Notes: a model not told the origin generated them from the letters alone. DNA of 64,000 nucleotides from Streptomyces spiroverticillatus (GCA_014650415.1 BMUX01000009.1:186001-250000), one strand, 5' to 3'. Counted from the first letter of the stretch, positions 8,408 through 18,465 are shown. Translations and numbers: made by a program.

Positions 8408-8448
8408 CAGAACCCGTACCGGACGAACCCCCACCAAGTCCTGTCACC

Positions 8449-8480
8449 CGACGGCGGACCACGCATGTGGTCCGCCGTCG
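8449..8480. terminator. Bidirectional hairpin terminator
   Basis: A perfect 14-bp stem (CGACGGCGGACCAC against GTGGTCCGCCGTCG) with the 4-nt loop GCAT, between the convergent TetR and deazaflavin-oxidoreductase genes. Confidence 0.85.
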
Positions 8481-8505
8481 GCGTATCCGGCCTTCAGGAA
8501 CGGGC

Positions 8506-9009
8506 TCAGCGCCGCTCGATCCGGAACAGCCGGATCTCCCGCTCGATCCTCTTCTGGTACGTCGCGTACGGCGGCCAGAACCCCAGCACCGCCCGCCACG
8601 CGTCCGCCCGCTCCTCCCCCGCGAGCAGCCGCGCCCGCACCGGAATGTCCTGCCCCTCCCAGTGCACGGAGACCTCCGGGTGGGCCAGCAGGTTGGCGGT
8701 CCAGGCGGGGTGCCCCGGACGGCCGAAGTTGGACCCGATGAGGATCCAGGTCCCCTTCTCCGGCTCCGGCATGCAGGCCAGCGGGGTCTGTCGCGGCTGC
8801 CCGGTCTTCGCGCCGCGCGCGTGCAGGATCACCCCCGGCAGCATCCGGGTGCTCATCATCGTCCGGCCCTTGCTGAGCCGGTGGACGGCACGGTCCACGG
8901 CCGGGATGACGTGCGGGGCGATCCGCGCGAAGGTCCGCGTGGAGGACACCTTCTGCATCATCTTCACGCCCACCGGCGTGCCCGCACTCTTGCTGGTCCT
9001 CGCCATCAC
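8506..9009 (-). CDS. Nitroreductase-family deazaflavin (F420)-dependent oxidoreductase
   Basis: A protein of 167 residues of the DDN-like split beta-barrel family. Recognisable features are GVILHARGAKTGQPRQTPLACMP, then WILIGSNFGRPGHPAWTANLLAHPEVSV and the C-terminal RIEREIRLFRIE. These proteins bind F420 or a related flavin and reduce quinones or enone substrates. The start is GTG at 9009 or ATG at 9006; both overlap the stop of the acyl-CoA dehydrogenase gene upstream (TGA at 9006-9008), so the pair is an operon. It shares the operator at 10062-10078. Confidence 0.88.
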   Translation of the reverse strand: MMARTSKSAGTPVGVKMMQKVSSTRTFARIAPHVIPAVDRAVHRLSKGRTMMSTRMLPGVILHARGAKTGQPRQTPLACMPEPEKGTWILIGSNFGRPGHPAWTANLLAHPEVSVHWEGQDIPVRARLLAGEERADAWRAVLGFWPPYATYQKRIEREIRLFRIERR

Positions 9010-10040
9010 ACGGCCTCCCGTCCCGCTGCTCCCGCTTCGGTACGCCCGAACGCCCCCGACACCTCCACCGCCCGCGCCCGCAGCCGCTCGACCGGCCCGA
9101 ACAGCACCTCGTCGGCGGCCGCCCGCGCGAAGCAGTCCCGCGCCTCCCGGGCGCCGTCACCGCCGCCGACCCGCATGACCTCGGTCGCTGCCGTACGGAG
9201 CGCCTCCAGCCCCTGCGCGAGGGCGAGCACACCGCCGCTCGCGTCCGCCGGGTGCCAGACGGTGCGGTACGCCGCCGAGCGCGCCGCCTCCACCGCCGCG
9301 TACGCCTCGGCGAGCCGGACCCGTCCCCCGGCCCGGTCGGCGGCCGGTGCGAGGAGCCGTTCGGCGACCCCGACGGCCTCGGCCGCCAGCACGACGGCCG
9401 CAGTGCGCCCGACCGTGCCGAGCGCCTCCGCCACCCCTTCCCCGCTTCCGAGCAACTCCCCGTCCACGTAACGCAGTTGCAGGGTGGCCTGCGGGCGCGC
9501 CTCCTCCGCCGCCGTCTGCCGCACACGGGCGAGCCCGACGGCTTCCTTCGCCCGTACGAGGAAGAGCAGCACCCGGCCCCGGGCGAAGCCGCCGGTGTGC
9601 GCGGCGACCAGGAGCAGGTCGGCGCTGTGCCCGTCGAGCACCTGCTCGGCCTGCCCGTAGAGCACCCAGCCCTTCTCGCCACGGCGCGCCTGCACCCCGC
9701 CGGAACGTCCGCCTCCGGCCCAGCCGCCGTCGGCGTTGTCGCCGGTCAGCCCGAGCGCGACGGACAGCGCGGCACCGGAGACGGCGAGCGCGGCACTGCT
9801 GTGACCTGCGACGAGGTCCGGCAGCAGGGTGGCGCGCTGCTCCTCGGTGCCGAGGGCGGCGAGCAGTGGCGCGGCGAGTACGTCGGTCGTGAGCAGCGGC
9901 GGGGCGAGTGGCGCACGCTCCAGCCCCTCGGTGAGCCGGCACCAGAGCTCCCGGCGGTGCTCCCCGGGGGCCGTCGCGTCGAGCAGTTCGTGCAGAGTGC
10001 GGCGGATCGCGTCCTGCTCCGCGGTGAAGGCGGCATCCAT
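9006..10040 (-). CDS. Divergent acyl-CoA dehydrogenase-like protein
   Basis: A 344-residue protein with the acyl-CoA dehydrogenase layout: an N-terminal helical part (MDAAFTAEQDAIRRTLHELL), a central beta region and a C-terminal helical bundle with the repeated Ala-rich pattern of the family. The FAD-proximal motifs are weak and the C-terminal arginine/glutamate signatures are not clear. It may therefore be the non-catalytic partner of a heteromeric dehydrogenase. It is transcribed divergently from the thiolase-like gene, with an operator palindrome 22 bp upstream of its ATG. Confidence 0.8.
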   Translation of the reverse strand: MDAAFTAEQDAIRRTLHELLDATAPGEHRRELWCRLTEGLERAPLAPPLLTTDVLAAPLLAALGTEEQRATLLPDLVAGHSSAALAVSGAALSVALGLTGDNADGGWAGGGRSGGVQARRGEKGWVLYGQAEQVLDGHSADLLLVAAHTGGFARGRVLLFLVRAKEAVGLARVRQTAAEEARPQATLQLRYVDGELLGSGEGVAEALGTVGRTAAVVLAAEAVGVAERLLAPAADRAGGRVRLAEAYAAVEAARSAAYRTVWHPADASGGVLALAQGLEALRTAATEVMRVGGGDGAREARDCFARAAADEVLFGPVERLRARAVEVSGAFGRTEAGAAGREAV

Positions 10041-10061
10041 CCGGTGTGCTCCTCCCCTGAA

Positions 10062-10078
10062 TCTGACGGGGCGTCATG
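10062..10078. promoter_or_regulatory. Island operator a (TCTGACGGGGCGTCATG)
   Basis: An odd palindrome TGACG-GGG-CGTCA centred at 10070, matching the island consensus TCTGACGNNNCGTCAGA at 15 of 17 positions including spacer. It lies 22 bp upstream of the acyl-CoA dehydrogenase start at 10040. Confidence 0.7.
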
Positions 10079-10150
10079 CTAGAGCGCGACCGCTGGGATG
10101 CCCATAGCAAGACCACCCTCAATCCCCTTGGCCACATGCGCACTTGAACA

Positions 10151-10167
10151 TCTGATGTACCGTCAGA
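10151..10167. promoter_or_regulatory. Island operator b (TCTGATGTACCGTCAGA)
   Basis: One mismatch to the palindrome consensus, centred at 10159. It ends 3 nt before the thiolase ATG and contains TACCGT, a plausible leaderless -10 element 7 nt from the start, so occupancy would directly block transcription. Confidence 0.75.
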
Positions 10168-10170
10168 TTC

Positions 10171-11361
10171 ATGACACCCACACCCCTGAGGACCCCCCGG
10201 GCCGGGACCCGCAAGGTCGCCGTCGCCGGTGTCGCGCTCGCCGACTGCGGACGGGTGGACGACGCCACCCCGTACGCGCTGCACGCCCAGGCCGCCCGCC
10301 GGGCGCTCGCCGACTCGGGCCTGGACCGCTCGGTGATCGACGGCTTCGCCTCCGCCGGACTCGGCACGCTCGCACCCATCGAGGTCGCCGAATACCTGGG
10401 CCTGCGCCCGGCCTGGGTGGACTCGACCTCGGTCGGCGGCGCCACCTGGGAGGTCATGGCGGCCCACGCCGCCGACGCCATCGCCGCAGGTCACGCCAAC
10501 GCGGTACTCCTCGTCTACGGCTCGACGGCCCGCGCCGACATCAAGGCGGGGCGGCGCACCTCGAACCTCTCCTTCGGCTCGCGCGGCCCGCTCCAGTTCG
10601 AGGTGCCGTACGGGCACACGCTCGTCGCCAAGTACGCGATGGCCGCGCGCCGGCACATGCACGAGTACGGGACGACCCTGGAGCAGCTCGCCGAGGTGGC
10701 GGTGCAGGCGCGGGCGAACGCGGCGACCAACCCGGACGCGATGTTCCGCACTCCGCTGACCGTGGACGAGGTCCTCTCCGGCCCGATGATCGCCGACCCC
10801 TTCACCAAGCTGCACTGCTGCCTGCGCAGCGACGGGGGCTGCGCGGTGCTGCTGGTCGCCGAGGACTACGTACCGGATCTGGCGAAGGAGCCGGTGTGGG
10901 TGCTGGGTTCGGGGACGTCGGTGTCGCACACGACGATGTCGGAGTGGGAGGACTTCACGGTCTCGCCCGCCGCACGGAGCGGCCGACTGGCTTACGAGCG
11001 GGCCGGGTTGAGCCCCGCTGATGTGGATGTGGCGCAGATCTACGACGCCTTCACCTACATGACGCTGGTGACGCTCGAAGACCTGGGCTTCTGCGCGAAG
11101 GGGGAGGGCGGGGCGTTCGTGGAGAAGGGGCGGCTGCTGCGGGACGGAGGACTGCCGGTGAACACGGACGGGGGCGGGCTCTCGGCCTGCCATCCGGGGA
11201 TGCGGGGGCTGTTCCTGCTGGTGGAGGCGGTACGGCAGTTGCGGGGCGAGGCCGGGGATGGGCAGGTGCGCAAGGCGGGCGGGCGGTTGCCGGAGGTGGC
11301 GGTGGCGTCGGGGACGGGGGGCTGGTTCTGCTCGTCGGGGACGGTGCTGCTGGGGAGGTGA
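10171..11361 (+). CDS. Thiolase-fold (SCP-x/lipid-transfer type) protein lacking the nucleophilic Cys; possible retro-aldolase
   Basis: A 396-residue thiolase superfamily protein of usual length. The stretch where thiolases carry the acyl-accepting Cys reads VDSTSVGGATWEVMAAHA, with no cysteine. The later active-site region GGGLSACHPGMRG is kept, and IYDAFTYMTLVTLEDLGF carries Tyr residues near the positions used by Ltp2-type aldolases. Ltp2 proteins also lack that Cys, pair with a DUF35 protein and cleave a C-C bond in steroid side chains. A DUF35 gene lies at 13680-14111. The aldolase role is inference; a CoA-binding structural role is the alternative. No ribosome site is visible; the transcript is probably leaderless. 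Confidence 0.85.
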   Translation: MTPTPLRTPRAGTRKVAVAGVALADCGRVDDATPYALHAQAARRALADSGLDRSVIDGFASAGLGTLAPIEVAEYLGLRPAWVDSTSVGGATWEVMAAHAADAIAAGHANAVLLVYGSTARADIKAGRRTSNLSFGSRGPLQFEVPYGHTLVAKYAMAARRHMHEYGTTLEQLAEVAVQARANAATNPDAMFRTPLTVDEVLSGPMIADPFTKLHCCLRSDGGCAVLLVAEDYVPDLAKEPVWVLGSGTSVSHTTMSEWEDFTVSPAARSGRLAYERAGLSPADVDVAQIYDAFTYMTLVTLEDLGFCAKGEGGAFVEKGRLLRDGGLPVNTDGGGLSACHPGMRGLFLLVEAVRQLRGEAGDGQVRKAGGRLPEVAVASGTGGWFCSSGTVLLGR

Positions 11362-11417
11362 GCGAGGAGGGCAATGCTGCGGAGCCCTTCGGAATCCACA
11401 CCTCCGTTTAAATCTAT

Positions 11418-11439
11418 ACAAGCGTCATAGACAAGCGTC
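11418..11439. promoter_or_regulatory. Direct repeat upstream of FAD monooxygenase
   Basis: ACAAGCGTC occurs at 11418-11426 and again at 11431-11439, a 13-bp period, in an AT-richer stretch of the 167-bp gap before the monooxygenase. It may be a regulator site or promoter element; it does not match the island palindrome. Confidence 0.4.
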
Positions 11440-11528
11440 TTACACACTCGTACAGTCGAGTCATCGACCGGCGCACGCACACACGGTGCACCCGCCCGAG
11501 TCGCCGACTCGCCTACGAGGAGACCGCC

Positions 11529-12767
11529 ATGAGCACGAAGACCTCCCCCGTCCGCACCGTCCTGATCTCCGGCGCGAGCATCGCCGGACCCGCGCTCGCC
11601 CACTGGCTCCACCGGTACGGCTTCACGCCGACCGTCGTGGAGCGCGCCCCCGAACTGCGCTCCGGCGGCTACAAGGTGGACCTGCGCGGCGAGGCCGTCG
11701 AGGTCTGCGAGCGGATGGGGATCATGGACGAGGTCCGCGCCCACTCCACGGACATGCAGCTCGGTGCGTACGTCGACGCGGACAACCGGGTGGTCGGGGA
11801 GATGCCGGCAGCGTTCTTCGGCGGGCGGGTGGACGGCGACGACGAGATCATGCGGGGCGATCTGGCCCGGATCCTGTACGAGCGGACCCGTGACGACGTC
11901 GAGTACCTCTTCGGCGACTCGATCGCCTCGCTCACCGAGGACTCCGACGGCGTGCTCGTCACCTTCGAGAACGCGCCGCCGCGCCGCTTCGACCTGGTCG
12001 TGGGCGCCGACGGGATGCACTCCCACACCCGCCGCCTGGTCTTCGGCGACGAGGAGCGCTTCCGGCGTCACCTGGGCGCGTACATCTCGATCTTCACCGC
12101 GCCGAACGACCTGGAGCTCGACCGGCGCGAGGTGTACCACGTGGTGGTGGACAAGATGGTGTGCGCGTACAGCTCGCAGGGGCAGCAGACGGCCCGCAAC
12201 ATGTTCGTCTTCGCCTCGCCGGAGATCCCGTACGACCACCGCGACACGGCCGCGCAGAAGCGCATCCTGCACAACACCTTCGCGCAGAACGAGTCTTGGG
12301 AGATCCCCCGGCTCCTCTCCCACGCCGCTTCCGCCGACGACTTCTACTTCGACTCCATCAGCCTGATCGAGATGGACCGCTGGTCGAAGGGCCGCGTGGT
12401 CCTGCTCGGCGACGCCGCGCACTGCGTCTCCCCGGCGGCGGGCCAGGGCACGGGCCTCGCCCTCATCGGCGCGTACACCCTGGCCGGTGAACTGGCCGCC
12501 TCCCGGGGCGACTTCCGCCAGGCCCTCGATGCGTACGAACGCCACATGCGCCCCGGTGTCGAGCACACCCAGGACTTCGCCCGCAAATTCGTCACCCAGA
12601 TGACGGTCGACCGCCAGTGGAAGATCCGCCTGCGCCTGCTGATGCTGCGGACGCTGCCGAAGATGCCGTGGCGGAACCTCATCGCGAAGAAGATCACGGA
12701 GGACGTGCAGAAGGCGGCGCACGTGGTGCCGCTGAAGGGGTACGGGGCGGGGCGGGTGGCGGCGTGA
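11529..12767 (+). CDS. FAD-dependent monooxygenase (PHBH/TetX-like)
   Basis: A 412-residue flavoprotein hydroxylase. The N-terminal dinucleotide-binding loop is ISGASIAGPALAHWL. FDLVVGADGMHS, the DG motif of the PHBH family, lies near residue 160. LLGDAAHCVSPAAGQGTGLAL near residue 290 binds the FAD ribityl chain. It therefore should hydroxylate an aromatic or polyketide-like substrate using NAD(P)H and O2. A ribosome site (GAGGAGA) precedes the ATG. It has its own promoter region with a direct repeat. Substrate unknown; TetX-like drug inactivation is another possibility. Confidence 0.9.
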   Translation: MSTKTSPVRTVLISGASIAGPALAHWLHRYGFTPTVVERAPELRSGGYKVDLRGEAVEVCERMGIMDEVRAHSTDMQLGAYVDADNRVVGEMPAAFFGGRVDGDDEIMRGDLARILYERTRDDVEYLFGDSIASLTEDSDGVLVTFENAPPRRFDLVVGADGMHSHTRRLVFGDEERFRRHLGAYISIFTAPNDLELDRREVYHVVVDKMVCAYSSQGQQTARNMFVFASPEIPYDHRDTAAQKRILHNTFAQNESWEIPRLLSHAASADDFYFDSISLIEMDRWSKGRVVLLGDAAHCVSPAAGQGTGLALIGAYTLAGELAASRGDFRQALDAYERHMRPGVEHTQDFARKFVTQMTVDRQWKIRLRLLMLRTLPKMPWRNLIAKKITEDVQKAAHVVPLKGYGAGRVAA

Positions 12768-12839
12768 GGGAGCGGGGCGCAAGAGGGGGGGCGGGGCGTG
12801 CCTGCCGTGCGCCGCGACGGCCGTAGGCACAATCACGGC

Positions 12840-13517
12840 ATGACGACCGACGACCCCGCCTCCCGCGACTTCCGCACCCTGCTCCACTCGCTCCGGGTCT
12901 GGGACGGCATCCCGCTCCCGGCCTTCGACACTGCCGCCGCTCCCGCCGCCCCGCTCCCCCTCTTCCGCACCTGGCTGCGGGAGGCCGCCGAGGCCGGGCA
13001 GGTCGAGCCGCACGTCATGACGCTGGCCACCGCCGACGCGGACGGGCGCCCCTCGACCCGGGTCCTGACCCTCCACGACGCGGACGACGACGGCTGGCAC
13101 TTCGGCACCCACAGCACGAGCCGCAAGGGCCGCGAACTGGCCGCCCGCCCGGACGCCGCCCTCGGCTTCTACTGGCCGGCGCAGGCCCGCCAGGTCCGGA
13201 TCGAGGGAACGGTCCTCACCGGCACCCCGGAAGCCGCGACGGCCGACCTGCACGCCCGCTCGACGGGGGCGCTGGCGGCGGCCCTCACCGGGCGGATGAG
13301 CGAGGTACTGGGATCGCAGGCCGAGTTGGCGCAGGCATCGGAAACCTCCTGGGCACGCGCCGAGGCCGACCCGACCCTGACCGCGCCGACCTGGACGCTG
13401 TACTCACTGGTCGCACGCGAGGTCGAGTTCTTCCAGGGCGACGCACGACGCCAACACGTACGCCTGCGATACCGCCGCGAAGGGGACGGCTGGGTACGGG
13501 ACCTGCTGTGGCCCTGA
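12840..13517 (+). CDS. Pyridoxamine 5-phosphate oxidase-family protein
   Basis: A 225-residue FMN split-barrel protein started at the ATG at 12840. VMTLATADADGRPSTRVLTL and HFGTHSTSRKGRELAARPDAALGFYW match the FMN-binding core of PdxH-like enzymes, and the C-terminus has VEFFQGDARRQHVRLRYRR. A second, more canonical PdxH is encoded at 55789-56481. This copy lacks the RPHGSQLGAW signature and is therefore probably a paralogue with another substrate. No clear ribosome site precedes it. Confidence 0.82.
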   Translation: MTTDDPASRDFRTLLHSLRVWDGIPLPAFDTAAAPAAPLPLFRTWLREAAEAGQVEPHVMTLATADADGRPSTRVLTLHDADDDGWHFGTHSTSRKGRELAARPDAALGFYWPAQARQVRIEGTVLTGTPEAATADLHARSTGALAAALTGRMSEVLGSQAELAQASETSWARAEADPTLTAPTWTLYSLVAREVEFFQGDARRQHVRLRYRREGDGWVRDLLWP

Positions 13518-13635
13518 AAGGGGCGCGGGGAACTGCGCGCCCAGCCACAACACACCCGCACGGAACCGGTCCCTTTGCCCCGCGGGTTTAGGTGAAGGGG
13601 CGGGGCAGGGGCAAAACCACCCCGGTTCCGGGCGC
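13517..13635. repeat. Dispersed intergenic repeats between convergent genes
   Basis: Positions 13517-13560 match, from memory, a widespread Streptomyces intergenic sequence beginning AAAGGGGCGCGGGGAACTGC. Positions 13588-13635 are an inverted copy of the block at 3838-3887 (about 90 percent identity by eye). They fill the gap between the oxidase and the DUF35 gene. Confidence 0.6.
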
Positions 13636-13679
13636 AGGCACAAAGAGGGCCCGCCCCCGGCACGACGCATACCGCCCCC

Positions 13680-14111
13680 CTACCGCTCACCCGCAACGCG
13701 GAACACCGGCACCGCGTACCCCTCCCCCTCCCGGAACGCGACCTCCACCCCCGCCCCGATCCGCAGCTCCGACTCCGCACACCCCACGACCTCGGTCATC
13801 ATCCGTGGCCCCTCCTCCAGGTCCACGACCGCAGCAACGTACGGAACACGCTCCCCGAAGGGCGGCAGGTCGTTGCGGTGCACCACGGACCAGGTGTAGA
13901 GGGTGCCGCGCCCGCTGACCTCCTCCCACTCGACGTCCTCGCTCCAGCAGTACGGGCAGAACTCCCGGGGATAGTGGTGCGCCCGCAGGCACGCGCCGCA
14001 GCGGCGGACCAGCAGCCGGCCCTCGGCGGCGGCCTGCCAGTAGGGGCGGGTGAAGGCGTCGATGTCGGGGTCGGCAGGGGAGGGCGCGCGCGTGGCCCCG
14101 TCAGCAGTCAT
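13680..14111 (-). CDS. Zn-ribbon and OB-fold (DUF35) protein
   Basis: A 143-residue protein started at the ATG at 14111. The N-terminal helix (FTRPYWQAAAEGRLLVRRC) is followed by a rubredoxin-like zinc ribbon, CGAC and CPYC 18 residues apart, and then the OB-fold with GRGTLYTWSVVHR and a MTEVVGC strand. DUF35 proteins bind acyl-CoA and partner thiolase-like aldolases or hydratases. The likely partner is the Cys-less thiolase at 10171-11361. Its ATG overlaps the stop of the DoxX gene (ATGA), so both share the operator at 14586-14602. Confidence 0.9.
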   Translation of the reverse strand: MTADGATRAPSPADPDIDAFTRPYWQAAAEGRLLVRRCGACLRAHHYPREFCPYCWSEDVEWEEVSGRGTLYTWSVVHRNDLPPFGERVPYVAAVVDLEEGPRMMTEVVGCAESELRIGAGVEVAFREGEGYAVPVFRVAGER

Positions 14112-14560
14112 CAGAAGAGTCCGATCGCATGGTCGAGGGACCAGGTCTGCCAGGACATGGCAAAGAGGGCGACCAGCGAGATGAGCGCCATCATCGCGTT
14201 CTGCCCCTGCTCGGCCCAGTCGTGGATCATCAGGACGAGGTAGAGGAGGTTGAGCAACAACCCGCCGACGAGGGCGACCGGGGTGAGGAATCCGGCGATC
14301 AGCCCGAGCCCGAGGGCGAGTTCGGCGTAGACGACGACGTACGCCATCGTCTTCGGCCGGGGCGCGACGACCTTCTCGAAGCCGCGCTTGACGAAGGGCC
14401 ACTTGTGCTTGCCCGCGACGTCCGCCGCCCAGGCGATGCCGGTGCCCCGCTCGAACCACCCCTTCTTGTCCTTGTGACGCCAGCTCTCCAGCCACCAGAG
14501 GCCGAGGCCGATACGGAGCACGGCGAGCCATTCCGCGCCGGTGAGCCAGAGGGACTCCAT
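14111..14560 (-). CDS. DoxX-family membrane protein
   Basis: A 149-residue protein with four predicted membrane segments: about residues 9-27, 72-92, 94-112 and 118-138. GGGAGG precedes the ATG at 14560. The second half (YAELALGLGLIAGFLTPVAL) is the DoxX signature. DoxX proteins are quinone-linked or redox-partner membrane subunits. It heads a two-gene operon with the DUF35 protein, and an operator palindrome lies 26 bp upstream of its start. Confidence 0.85.
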   Translation of the reverse strand: MESLWLTGAEWLAVLRIGLGLWWLESWRHKDKKGWFERGTGIAWAADVAGKHKWPFVKRGFEKVVAPRPKTMAYVVVYAELALGLGLIAGFLTPVALVGGLLLNLLYLVLMIHDWAEQGQNAMMALISLVALFAMSWQTWSLDHAIGLF

Positions 14561-14585
14561 GCGAACCTCCCTTCCCGGAACACTT

Positions 14586-14602
14586 TCTGACGGGCCGTCA
14601 GT
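14586..14602. promoter_or_regulatory. Island operator c (TCTGACGGGCCGTCAGT)
   Basis: A near-perfect copy of the island palindrome centred at 14594, between the divergent DoxX and flavin monooxygenase genes. Confidence 0.75.
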
Positions 14603-14741
14603 TGACCGGATCGGACGCCACTCCGCAAGAGGCGGGGCCCCTGTCCGGACGAAACCCCCACCCCACGTGATCAATTCGCAACCCGATCCCCCACATGACC
14701 GAGACCCATCAACCCCACCCCCGCCACTACGCTCACGCCTC

Positions 14742-15926
14742 ATGGCCCCCACCGACACCTCTCCCGGCATCGCCACGACCAACGACCGCCCGGTCTACGT
14801 CATCGGCGCCGGCCCCGGCGGACTCGCCGCCGCGGCGGCCCTGCGCGCACGCGGGGTCCGCGCGGTGGTCCTGGAGAAGTCCGACCGGGTCGGGGCCTCC
14901 TGGCGCGCCCACTACGACCGCCTCCACCTGCACACCACCCGCGCCCTCTCCGGCCTCCCGGGGCTGAAGATGCCCCGCTCGTTCGGGCGCTGGGTGTCGC
15001 GGGACAACGTCGTCCGGTACCTCGAAAAGTACGTCGAGCACCACGAGTTGGAGATCGTCACCGGCGTGGAGGTGTCGCGCGTCGAGCGCACCGCCGACGG
15101 CACCGCCTGGCTGCTGCACGCCAGCGGAGGGCGCGAGCTGACCGGTTCGGCGGTGGTGGTCGCCACCGGCTACAACCACACCCCGCACCTCCCCGAGTGG
15201 CCGCACTCGTCGGCGTACAAGGGACAGCTCCTGCACGCCCGCGACTACCGCAACCCCGCCCCCTTCCACGGCAAGGACGTCCTGGTCGTGGGCGTCGGCA
15301 ACACCGGTGCCGAGATCGCCGCCGACCTCGCCGAGGGCGGCGCCTCCCGGGTCCGGCTCGCCGTGCGCACGGCGCCGTACATCCTGCGCCGCTCGACCGC
15401 GGGCTGGCCCGCCCAGCGCACCGGCATCCTGGTGCGCCGGCTGCCGGTGCCGCTGGTCGACAGGGCGGGCGACGTGGTCTGCCGCATCTCCGTGCCCGAC
15501 CTCTCGGCGCAGGGGCTCGCGCGTCCCACCCACGGCCTGTACTCGCGGGTGAAGGAGGGTGCGATCCCGGTGCAGGACGTCGGGCTGATCACCGCGATCA
15601 GGGCCGGGAAGGTCGAGCCGGTGGCCGCCCTCGACTCCTTCGACGCGGAGACCGGCGAGGCGGTCCTCGCGGACTCCTCACGGCTGGCCCCGGACGCGGT
15701 CGTCGCCGCGACCGGCTACCGCCGCGCCCTGGAACCGCTGGTCGGCCACCTCGGCGTACTGGAATCCGACGGCCGCCCGACCTTCCACGGCGCCCGCACC
15801 TCCCCGAAGGCCCCCGGCCTGCACTTCACCGGCTTCACCAACCCGATCTCGGGGATGTTCCGTGAGATGGCCATGGACGCGGAACGCATCGCCCGCGCCC
15901 TCTCCCGCCCGCCGAAGCGCCGCTGA
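14742..15926 (+). CDS. Flavin-containing monooxygenase/NAD(P)-binding oxidoreductase
   Basis: A 394-residue two-Rossmann flavoprotein. The FAD site is VIGAGPGGLAAAAALRARG at the N-terminus and the NADPH site is VLVVGVGNTGAEIA near residue 185. KSDRVGASWRAHYDRLHLHT and the later VVAATGYR fit YUC/CzcO-type flavin monooxygenases. The start is supported by TACGCT 8 nt upstream, a probable leaderless -10 element. It is divergent from the DoxX-DUF35 operon and shares the operator region, so it is plausibly part of the same regulon. Confidence 0.88.
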   Translation: MAPTDTSPGIATTNDRPVYVIGAGPGGLAAAAALRARGVRAVVLEKSDRVGASWRAHYDRLHLHTTRALSGLPGLKMPRSFGRWVSRDNVVRYLEKYVEHHELEIVTGVEVSRVERTADGTAWLLHASGGRELTGSAVVVATGYNHTPHLPEWPHSSAYKGQLLHARDYRNPAPFHGKDVLVVGVGNTGAEIAADLAEGGASRVRLAVRTAPYILRRSTAGWPAQRTGILVRRLPVPLVDRAGDVVCRISVPDLSAQGLARPTHGLYSRVKEGAIPVQDVGLITAIRAGKVEPVAALDSFDAETGEAVLADSSRLAPDAVVAATGYRRALEPLVGHLGVLESDGRPTFHGARTSPKAPGLHFTGFTNPISGMFREMAMDAERIARALSRPPKRR

Positions 15927-15999
15927 ACCACCGTCCCGCGACCCAACTTCCTTGCCGAACAGGGCAGTCCGCCCTCACCCCCTCCCCTACGCTGAATCC

Positions 16000-17424
<1,425 letters not shown>

Positions 17425-17507
17425 TTGGCCTAGTTGACCCTTACCCTCCCCGTACGGCGGACCGGGCGCCCCCTCGCGCCCCGGCGACGCACGACACGAG
17501 GAGCAGC

Positions 17508-18335
17508 ATGACGATTCTGGTGACAGGCGCGACGGGCAACCTCGGCCGGCTGGTGGTCGAGCGCCTGCACGAGGACGGCCATACGGTACGGGCGCTGACG
17601 CGCGACGCGTCGGCCCGGGCGGCGGCCGGGCTCCCCGAGGGCGTCGAGGTGGTGGAGGGCGACCTCACCCACCCGGACACCCTGTCCGCCGCCCTCGACG
17701 GCGTCACCGCCCTGCACCTGCTCGGCTCCACGGGACACGACCACACCCCCCTCGCCGCCCCCTCCGACCTCCTGAACCTCGCCGCCGGGGCGGGCGTGCG
17801 GCGACTGACCGTCCTCGCGCCCGGCGACGATGCCTGGGAAAAGTCCCTCCGCGCGAGCACCCTCGCCTGGACGCTCGTCTGGCCGATCGACTTCATGCCC
17901 AACACGCTGGGCTGGGCCGACGTCATCCGCACACAGGGTGAGGTCCGCGAACCGTACGCCTCCCGCCGCACCGCGTCCGTCGACGAGCGAGACGCCGCCG
18001 AGGTGATCGCCACTGTCCTCACCCGGGGCGGACACACCGGCGAACGCCTGGTGATGACCGGCCCGCAGGCCCTCACCCCCACCGACAAGGTCGCGGTCCT
18101 CGCCACCGCCACCGGCCAGGACCTGCGCTTCACCGAACTCACCGACGACGAGGCCCGCGCACAGTGGCGCGCGGAGGGCCGGCCCGAGGAGGGCATCGAC
18201 TTCATGCTCCACATGTGGGCCACCGTCCCCGCCTCCGTGTCCCGCACCACCTCCACCGTCACGGACATCCTCGGCCGCCCACCCCGCCCCTTCACCGACT
18301 GGGCCACCACCCACGCGGCAGCGTTCCGGCCCTGA
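17508..18335 (+). CDS. NmrA-like NAD(P)H-binding oxidoreductase
   Basis: A 275-residue atypical short-chain dehydrogenase. VTGATGNLGRLVVERLHEDG is the nucleotide-binding motif and GVEVVEGDLTHPDTL the following acidic loop. There is no Tyr-x3-Lys catalytic pair, as expected for the NmrA group of quinone reductases and redox sensors. GAGGAG lies upstream of the ATG. The strong palindrome at 17410-17436 suggests control by an unlinked MarR, HxlR or TetR regulator. Confidence 0.88.
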   Translation: MTILVTGATGNLGRLVVERLHEDGHTVRALTRDASARAAAGLPEGVEVVEGDLTHPDTLSAALDGVTALHLLGSTGHDHTPLAAPSDLLNLAAGAGVRRLTVLAPGDDAWEKSLRASTLAWTLVWPIDFMPNTLGWADVIRTQGEVREPYASRRTASVDERDAAEVIATVLTRGGHTGERLVMTGPQALTPTDKVAVLATATGQDLRFTELTDDEARAQWRAEGRPEEGIDFMLHMWATVPASVSRTTSTVTDILGRPPRPFTDWATTHAAAFRP

Positions 18336-18364
18336 ACGTGCCGCCCCAACAGCGGAGTTGCGAG

Positions 18365-18386
18365 CGGCCCGGCAAAAATCGGGCCG
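18365..18386. terminator. Hairpin terminator
   Basis: A 7-bp stem, CGGCCCG and CGGGCCG, with the A-rich loop GCAAAAAT, 30 bp after the oxidoreductase stop. Confidence 0.55.
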
Positions 18387-18465
18387 GTCTCAACCGGTGC
18401 GCTCGCGCATCCCGTGGGGCATGATCTCCGCACGGTGTTGTCCGGCAACGCGAGAGGGGCCGCAA

